From the NCBI GenBank assembly GCA_026004935.1, contig BPKC01000001.1, positions 2,703,381 to 2,767,380 of the forward strand: a stretch of 64,000 nt of DNA, given 5' to 3'. This DNA is from Rhodothalassiaceae bacterium. Its GTDB lineage: Bacteria > Pseudomonadota > Alphaproteobacteria > Sphingomonadales > Rhodothalassiaceae. The notes below the pieces were generated by a model, which saw only the letters and a list, made by a program, of their open reading frames with translations, was not told the DNA's origin and made no database searches. This document shows positions 58,187-64,000 of the stretch, in pieces; positions within the stretch are counted from its first letter, which is position 1; each line of letters begins with the position of its first letter. A program made the position numbers and the translations under genes.

Positions 58187-59500
58187 CTATCTGACCATAC
58201 TGAAGGTGAACTTGTAGCGCACACCCTCCACCCGGACTGGCTGATCGCCGAAGAAGCGCGGCGCGTATCGAAACTTCTTTGCCGCTTCCACGGCCGCATG
58301 ATCAAACACCCCCGCCGAAGGCTGATCAAACCAGCAGCGCAGGAATGCCGTGACGCGCCTTCACGGCCGGCGCATGGCCAAGCCCCGATCGCCCTTCTCC
58401 CGCTCTCCACTGGCTGACAAAACCCGCCGCGGCTCCGTTCGACGACCCGGATGCTCGCTCGGTACGTCCCTCGGCGACGTGACGGCGAGTCTCGACAATC
58501 ACGTAACCTTCCTGCCCCGCGGAGGCAGCGGAAGGTGGATAAACGGGCATGGACCGGTAGAGGGGCACATAATCCGCCTGCTGCCGAGCATTCTGGTGAC
58601 GCCCGATTTCCTGGCACAAGGGGGTGGCGTCGTCCGAGCGCCCCATTTCTTCAAGGGCCACGATCATGAACTGCAAGACGACAAGAACATGTTTATCACC
58701 GTCTGGGAGCACCTTCGTCAGAATTGCTCCGAGCCTGCTGATACTGCGCGAGAGCAAGCCCGAACCTCCCGCGGCCCATCGCCATCTTTCCACGGATGAA
58801 CAGCGGCTTCTCCCTTGTAGAACAGCCCTGCCTTCCCGAGCTCGTCCGCATGCTTTTCCAACCAGTTGACGTGATCGAGAGCGGAGCTGAAAAACCCTTC
58901 GTTGGCGAACCGCATTGCCCAGTCCAGATGCAGATCGAAGCGCAACTGCGTGCGTGGCAGGCTCATGCTGCGCAAGAATCCCATCTATTCGCGAGACGAG
59001 CTTTTCAGCGAATCGCGGATCGCTTCGAGCGCATCCACAGCTCCATCCGCGCCCATTCCCAAAGCGGATCCACGAGCTCGAGTGCGTTCCGTCCCAAAGC
59101 ACTCTCGAAAAGTCCTGCGCTTTCTTTGAAGTAGCTCGCGCGCCTTCAGCTCTTCATGGACATCCCGGAGCGCCGCGCCGAGATTGAAGGCGGCGGCGGC
59201 CTTGAGGCGCTGCTGCTTCGCATCGGCGGGCCTGGCCGGCAGCGCGTCATAGACCGCCTGCGCCAGCGGCAGCAGCTCTTCCGCCGGCGCCTTGCGCGCG
59301 ACCGCGGCCTGATAGGCCTTCCAGGCGCCCGCGAAGTCCGGCGCGCAGACCCCCGCCGCCGGCGCCAGCAGCGCCAGCGCGGCCCAGGCCGCCACCAGGA
59401 TCCGTGTAAAGGAGCCCCGACCGCACCACCGGACCCGCGTCCGATGCCGCGCACCGATCGGCCGGACCCGCCGAACGGTCTGCCGTTTGTCCTCCGGCAT
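58187..59500 (-). pseudogene. Frameshifted TPR-TonB energy-transducer-like gene
   Basis: Pieces of one protein are spread over all three frames. From 59500: a signal helix (ILVAAWAALALLAPAAGVCA), then WKAYQAAVARKAPAEELLPL and a TPR-like AAAFNLGAALRDVHEEL. After a frame change: SAGLFESALGRNALELVDPL. Further on: VLVVLQFMIVALEEMGRSDD and MPVYPPSAASAGQEGYVIVE, and in a third frame a TonB C-terminal domain (DHAAVEAAKKFRYAPRFFGD, then YKFTFSMVR and stop at 58187). At least three frameshifts are needed, so it is probably inactive. It has typical GC-rich chromosomal codons. Confidence 0.8.
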
Positions 59501-59612
59501 CTCCCCTCGATCTCCCGATCCCCCTCGCGGGCGGCGGATCGATCCGCCGCGCCGCCCACCGATTCTTAGCCGGCCCGCCCGGAATCGCAAGAGGGCGCGG
59601 CGGGCCGCACCC

Positions 59613-60500
59613 TCAGGCCGGGCGGGCGGCAAGGCCCGCGAGCAGCTCGGCGAGCCAGCGCGCCGCCGTGAGCGCGGAGATGTCGGCGACATCGAGAGCC
59701 GGGTCGAATTCGGTCAGATCCGCCGCGCGCACCTTCGGGTGGCGGCCGGCAAGGCGCGCCGCCGCGAAGAAGTCGGCCGGCATCATGCCGCCCGGCCGCG
59801 CCCCCGGTGCGCCGGGCAGCAGCGCGCGCTCGATGACGTCGATGTCGAAATCCACGAAGACGGCCTGCGCGCGGGCGGCCAGCTCCGCCAGCGCCTCCTC
59901 CATGACCCGGCCGATCCCCTTCGCGCGCAGCTCGCCCATCGGCACGACCCGGATGCCCGCCTCGCGCGCGAAGGCGTGCATGCGCCGGGTGTTGGCGAAG
60001 GGCTGCAGGCCGATCTGGACGATGTGCCGGCCGGGCAGCCCGTCCTCGATGAGCGCGCGCACGGGATTGCCGTTGATGAAGCCGCAATCCGTGTCCCGCA
60101 GGTCGAAATGGGCGTCGAGGGTGAGAAGCCCGACCTCGGCAAGCGTAAGCCCCAGCGCCTCGGCGAGCGCATGCACCCCCGGGCGGGTGACCGCATTGTT
60201 GCCGCCGATCAGAACCGCCAGCGGATGCGCGCGGATCAGCGGCGCGAAGGCCGAGCGAATGGGGCCGAAGGCCTCGGCCGGGCGCTTCAGCTTGAGGTCG
60301 AGATCCCCCGCATCACGGATCGCAAGCCCGCCGAGTTCCGTTCCGGTCTCCAGATCATAGGTGCTGATGCGCCCGAGCGCCGCGCGCAATGCCTGCGGCG
60401 CCAGATCGCAGCGCCCGGGGGTGAGCGATCCTTCCGCAAGCGGCGCGCCGAGGATCGCGACCGGCGCATCGCCCGCGCCGCGGATCAGGAGATCCGCCAT
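59613..60500 (-). CDS. hutG: Formimidoylglutamase (arginase family)
   Basis: 295 residues of the arginase/agmatinase fold. Manganese ligands lie in GGNNAVTRPG, TLDAHFDLRD and FVDFDIDVIE. The first motif has NN where most ureohydrolases have DH, so metal binding at that position may be altered. It is placed in histidine degradation because it diverges from hutI. ATG 60500 starts MADLLIRG. Confidence 0.85.
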   Translation of the reverse strand: MADLLIRGAGDAPVAILGAPLAEGSLTPGRCDLAPQALRAALGRISTYDLETGTELGGLAIRDAGDLDLKLKRPAEAFGPIRSAFAPLIRAHPLAVLIGGNNAVTRPGVHALAEALGLTLAEVGLLTLDAHFDLRDTDCGFINGNPVRALIEDGLPGRHIVQIGLQPFANTRRMHAFAREAGIRVVPMGELRAKGIGRVMEEALAELAARAQAVFVDFDIDVIERALLPGAPGARPGGMMPADFFAAARLAGRHPKVRAADLTEFDPALDVADISALTAARWLAELLAGLAARPA

Positions 60501-60655
60501 GGAGCGCCAGCGCCGGCATTCCGAGTCGCCCTGCGCGCCGCCCGAGCGTCGATCCTGCGCCATCATCCGCCTCCTCGACCGCCTGCGCGCCCATGCTATA
60601 GAGCGATGCGGGCGGGCGCGCCAGTCGCCCGCCGGCGACGACGGGAAGAGGGATC

Positions 60656-61885
60656 ATGCCGCAACAGCGCTGGGACCGGCTGTTTCTCGGCGCCGATCTG
60701 GCGACGATGGACGCGGACCCCCGCTCCTTCGGGGTGATCCGCGACGGAGCGGTCGCGGTGCGCGGCGGGCGCATCGCCTGGGTCGGCCGGCGCGCCGATC
60801 TGCCGGGCCGGCCGGACGAACTGGCGGCGGATGTCGTCGCGCTCGACGGCGGCTGGCTCACCCCGGGGCTCATCGACTGCCACACCCATCTCGTCTTCGC
60901 CGGCGCCCGCGCCGGGGAATGGGCGATGCGGCTTCAGGGCCGGTCCTATGCGGAGATCGCGCGCGCGGGCGGCGGCATCCTGTCCACCGTGCGCGCGACA
61001 CGGGCCGTGGACGAGGAAACGCTGGCGGCCGCCGCGCTCCGGCGCCTCGACGGCATGCTGGCCGACGGGGTGACCACCATCGAGATCAAGTCGGGCTACG
61101 GCCTCGATCCCGAGACCGAACTCAAAATGCTGCGGGTGGCCCGCGCCCTCGGCGCACGCAGACCCGTGCGCGTGGTGACCACCTGCCTTGCCGCCCATGC
61201 GCTGCCGCCGGAATGGCGGGAGAACCGCGCGGGCTACATCGACCTCGTGTGCGAGGAGATCATTCCGGCCGCCGCGCGCGACGGGCTTGCGGACGCCGTC
61301 GACGTCTTCATCGAAGACATCGCGTTTACCTGCGCCGAAGCCGCGCGCGTGTTCGCCGCCGCGCGCCGGCATGGCCTTGCGGTCAAGGCCCATGCCGAGC
61401 AGCTGGCGCCGACGGGCGGTGCGGCATGCGCGGCGCGATGGGGCGCGCTCAGCGTCGACCATCTGGAGCATCTGGACGCCGCCGGGATCGCGGCGATGGC
61501 CGAGGCCGGCACCGTGGCCGTGCTGCTGCCCGCGGCCTTTCATTTCCTGCGCGAAACGAAAAAGCCCCCCGTCGCCGGTCTGCGCGAGGCGGGGGTGCCG
61601 ATTGCGGTCGCGACCGATTGCAACCCGGGCTCGGCGCCGCTGCTTGCGCCGCGGCTTGCGATGCATCTCGCCTGCACCCTCTTCGGGCTCACCCCGGCCG
61701 AGGCCCTCTTCGGCATGACGGCGGCGGCCGCCCGGGCGCTGGGCCTCGAAAAGGAGACCGGGCGCATCGCCGTCGGGCTGGCGGCGGATCTTGCCCACTG
61801 GCGCATCGACGCGCCGGAGGAGCTCGCCTACTGGATGGGCGGGCGGCTGTGCGCCATGCGGGTCTTCGGCGGCGAGCCCGCCTGA
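60656..61885 (+). CDS. hutI: Imidazolonepropionase
   Basis: 409 residues of the amidohydrolase superfamily. It opens the imidazolone ring in histidine degradation. Zinc ligands are in [57 protein letters not shown] and [11 protein letters not shown] follow. Its partner hutG diverges 155 bases upstream. No hutH or hutU is in the window, so the pathway must be completed elsewhere. Confidence 0.96.
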   Translation: MPQQRWDRLFLGADLATMDADPRSFGVIRDGAVAVRGGRIAWVGRRADLPGRPDELAADVVALDGGWLTPGLIDCHTHLVFAGARAGEWAMRLQGRSYAEIARAGGGILSTVRATRAVDEETLAAAALRRLDGMLADGVTTIEIKSGYGLDPETELKMLRVARALGARRPVRVVTTCLAAHALPPEWRENRAGYIDLVCEEIIPAAARDGLADAVDVFIEDIAFTCAEAARVFAAARRHGLAVKAHAEQLAPTGGAACAARWGALSVDHLEHLDAAGIAAMAEAGTVAVLLPAAFHFLRETKKPPVAGLREAGVPIAVATDCNPGSAPLLAPRLAMHLACTLFGLTPAEALFGMTAAAARALGLEKETGRIAVGLAADLAHWRIDAPEELAYWMGGRLCAMRVFGGEPA

Positions 61886-61903
61886 CGCCGCAGGGGACGC
61901 CGG

Positions 61904-64000
61904 TCACTCCGCCTGCTTGCGCCGGTCGAAGTCCCGGAATCCCTCGCCGGCTGCCGCCAGCTGCGCGATGAGCGGTGCCGGCGTCCAGAAGCGCGGACCC
62001 AGCAGCGCGCCATAATGGCGGATGCGTTCCAGCACATGGGCGAGCCCCAGGCTGTCCGCATAATACATCGGCCCGCCGCGCCAGCGCGGGAAGCCGTAGC
62101 CGTAGAGCCAGACGACGTCGATGTCGCTCGCCCGGATGGCGATGCCCTCTTCCAGAATCCGCGCACCCTCGTTGATGAGCGGCAGCACGCAGCGCTCGAC
62201 GATCTCCTCGTCGCTCACCTCGCGCGGGGCGATCCCGGCCTTCGCCGCCTCCTCGCGCACGAATTCGGCCACCATCGGGTTGGGCTTCGGCGCACCCTCG
62301 CCATAGATGTAGAAGCCCTTGCCCGTCTTCTGGCCCTTCGCGCCCGCCTCGACCAGCCGGTCGTGGACGCGGAAGGCGGCGGCCTCTTCCGGGTCCGGCT
62401 TCATCTGCTGGCGCAGCAGATAGCCGATGTCGAGCCCGGCCAGATCGCCCATCTGGAAGGGGCCCATCGGAAAGCCGAAGTCGTAGATCACCCTGTCGAT
62501 GCGCTCATGCGGGACGCCTTCGAGCAGCAGGAAGCCCGCCTGGCGGATGTAGCCGGAGAGCATCCGGTTGCCGATGAAGCCGTGGCACACGCGCGCCACC
62601 ACGCCGACCTTCCGGATCTTCTTCGCGAAGGCGAGCGCGGTGGCCAGCACGTCGTCGGCGGTCTTCGCCGCACGCACGATCTCGAGCAGCCGCATGATGT
62701 GGGCCGGCGAGAAGAAGTGCAGGCCCAGCACGTCCTGCGGCCGGCCGGTGACCGAGGCGATCTCGTCGATGTTGAGATAGGAGGTGTTGGTGGCGAGGAT
62801 GGCGCCGGGTTTCGCCACCTCGTCCAGCCGGCGGAAGACCTCCTTCTTCACCTCCATGTTCTCGAAGACCGCCTCGATGATGAGATCGGCCTCGCCCAGA
62901 TCCGCATACTCCGTGGTGACGGCGAATCGCCCCTTGCGTGCGGCAAGCTCCGTCTCGTCGATCCGGCCCTTCTTGAAGTCGTGTTCGAGAAAGCCGTGGA
63001 CCCGCGCCCTGCCGGCGGCGGCCGCCTCCTCGTCGCGCTCGACCATGACCACCGGCCGCCCCGCCTGGATGCAGGCGGTGGCGATTCCTGAGCCCATCGT
63101 CCCGCCGCCGACGACGCCGACCCGCGCGATCTCGCGCGGCGTCACATCCGCCGGCAGATCCGGGATCTTCGCCACCTCGCGCTCGGCGAAGAAGGCGTAG
63201 CGCAGCGCCGCCGACTGGGGATGCGCCATGCATTGCAGGAAGAGCTCGCGCTCGCGCTTGACGCCCTCCTCGAGGGGCAGCTCGATCGCCGCCTTCACGG
63301 CCGCGATCGCCTGCTCGGGCGCGAACTGGCCGCGGATGCGCTTCATCATGCGCGCGCGGAACCGGTCGAAGAAATCGGGCGGCAGATGATCGGCCTTGAC
63401 CGCCAGATCCCGGGTGCGCCGCGGCCCCCTGCCGGCGGCCACCAGCTCGCGGGCGAAGGCGACGGCCGCCTCCGTCAGCCCGTCTTCCACAACGCGATCG
63501 ACGAGGCCGAGCTCCTCGGCCTTCGCCGCCGGGATCGGCTCGCCGGTGACGATCATCTCGAGCGCGGCCTCGACACCGACGAGCCGCGGCAGCCGCTGCG
63601 TGCCCTCGGCGCCCGGGATGAGCCCGAGCGTCACCTCCGGCAGGCCGAGGCGCGCGGAAGAGACGGCCACGCGATAGTGGCAGCCCATCGCGATCTCCAG
63701 CCCGCCGCCCAGGGCCGTGCCGTGGATGGCGGCGACGACGGGCTTCGGGCAGGCCTCGATGCGTTCCACGACATCGGGCAGGAAGGGCTCCTGCGGCGGC
63801 TTGCCGAACTCGCGGATGTCCGCGCCCGCCATGAAGGTGCGCCCGCGCGCCGCGATCACCACCGCTCTGGCCGCCGCATCGGCTTCCGCCCGCTCGATGC
63901 CCTGCACAAGCCCCTCACGCACCGCATGGGAGAGGGCGTTGACGGGCGGATTGTCCACCCACAGGATCGCGACATCGCCGTTCAGCTCATAGTCGACAGC
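61904..64000 (-). CDS. Enoyl-CoA hydratase / 3-hydroxyacyl-CoA dehydrogenase fusion (FadB/FadJ type), 5' end outside window
   Basis: At least 698 residues; the frame is open to the window edge, reading [20 protein letters not shown] at the N-terminus, so only a few residues are missing. The crotonase domain has [10 protein letters not shown] and [20 protein letters not shown] with [20 protein letters not shown]. The dehydrogenase domain has [20 protein letters not shown] and [12 protein letters not shown] with [18 protein letters not shown]. It performs two steps of fatty-acid beta-oxidation. It converges with hutI. Confidence 0.93.
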   Translation of the reverse strand, partial: AVDYELNGDVAILWVDNPPVNALSHAVREGLVQGIERAEADAAARAVVIAARGRTFMAGADIREFGKPPQEPFLPDVVERIEACPKPVVAAIHGTALGGGLEIAMGCHYRVAVSSARLGLPEVTLGLIPGAEGTQRLPRLVGVEAALEMIVTGEPIPAAKAEELGLVDRVVEDGLTEAAVAFARELVAAGRGPRRTRDLAVKADHLPPDFFDRFRARMMKRIRGQFAPEQAIAAVKAAIELPLEEGVKRERELFLQCMAHPQSAALRYAFFAEREVAKIPDLPADVTPREIARVGVVGGGTMGSGIATACIQAGRPVVMVERDEEAAAAGRARVHGFLEHDFKKGRIDETELAARKGRFAVTTEYADLGEADLIIEAVFENMEVKKEVFRRLDEVAKPGAILATNTSYLNIDEIASVTGRPQDVLGLHFFSPAHIMRLLEIVRAAKTADDVLATALAFAKKIRKVGVVARVCHGFIGNRMLSGYIRQAGFLLLEGVPHERIDRVIYDFGFPMGPFQMGDLAGLDIGYLLRQQMKPDPEEAAAFRVHDRLVEAGAKGQKTGKGFYIYGEGAPKPNPMVAEFVREEAAKAGIAPREVSDEEIVERCVLPLINEGARILEEGIAIRASDIDVVWLYGYGFPRWRGGPMYYADSLGLAHVLERIRHYGALLGPRFWTPAPLIAQLAAAGEGFRDFDRRKQAE

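Overview
The window is GC-rich chromosomal DNA from an alphaproteobacterium. The evidence is gene content: the divergent tsaD-gpsA / hemC-hemD-mitofilin-hemY block, the secA/argJ divergent pair, a GapR nucleoid protein, an SOS imuA-imuB-dnaE2 mutasome cassette, and the ethylmalonyl-CoA pathway genes mcd, ccr and ecm. I cannot fix the family. Coding density is high on both strands. Because of the base composition almost every real gene has long open frames on its other strand, and these were discarded.

Layout. 1-657: repeat-rich spacer. 658-7414: a glutathione transferase, acetyl-CoA synthetase, a DMT exporter, then EVE, YciI, GpsA and TsaD genes. 7491-11543: the heme block hemC, hemD, mitofilin-like gene and hemY. 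11677-11752: tRNA-Thr(CGT), used as integration site by a decayed island (11736-15896). The island keeps one intact gene, a TrlF-type PHP/SMC-like ATPase, between fragments of two defence-type genes; no integrase remains. 15981-21072: an ABC ATPase plus periplasmic adaptor divergent from an NtrC-type regulator and its kinase. A sigma-54 promoter and three TGTCC-N6-GGACA sites lie between them. 21090-26801: imuA-imuB-dnaE2 with a perfect LexA box upstream. 27107-30967: a tightly overlapping operon of a lysine-2,3-aminomutase-like radical SAM enzyme, an ATP-grasp ligase and an ATP-grasp/GNAT fusion, probably an uncharacterised beta-lysine-type pathway. 30986-43125: secA, argJ, gapR, gpmA, hydrolases and envelope proteins. 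43306-46941: a PepSY/two-component operon and a universal stress gene behind a perfect FNR-type box. 46954-48099: a kelch protein.

48853-51630 is the most distinctive part: an A+T-rich insert carrying a small RiPP cluster. It encodes an 82-residue precursor with a double-glycine leader, a perfect 14-bp hairpin, a graspetide-type ATP-grasp ligase (GTG start, IDSQ and DWR signatures) and an unrecognised exported or membrane-anchored protein. The insert lies between two long direct copies of host DNA running from the kelch 3' end to the mcd 3' end, so the left copy carries a truncated mcd fragment.

52280-57574: mcd, ccr and divergent ecm, which with acetyl-CoA synthetase suit growth on acetate or C1/C2 compounds. 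57737-58041: a small cysteine-rich protein behind a textbook sigma-70 promoter. 58187-59500: a TonB-domain gene broken by frameshifts. 59613-61885: hutG and hutI. 61904-64000: a FadB/FadJ-type fusion enzyme cut by the window edge. All functional calls rest on motifs and remembered family features; no database search was run.
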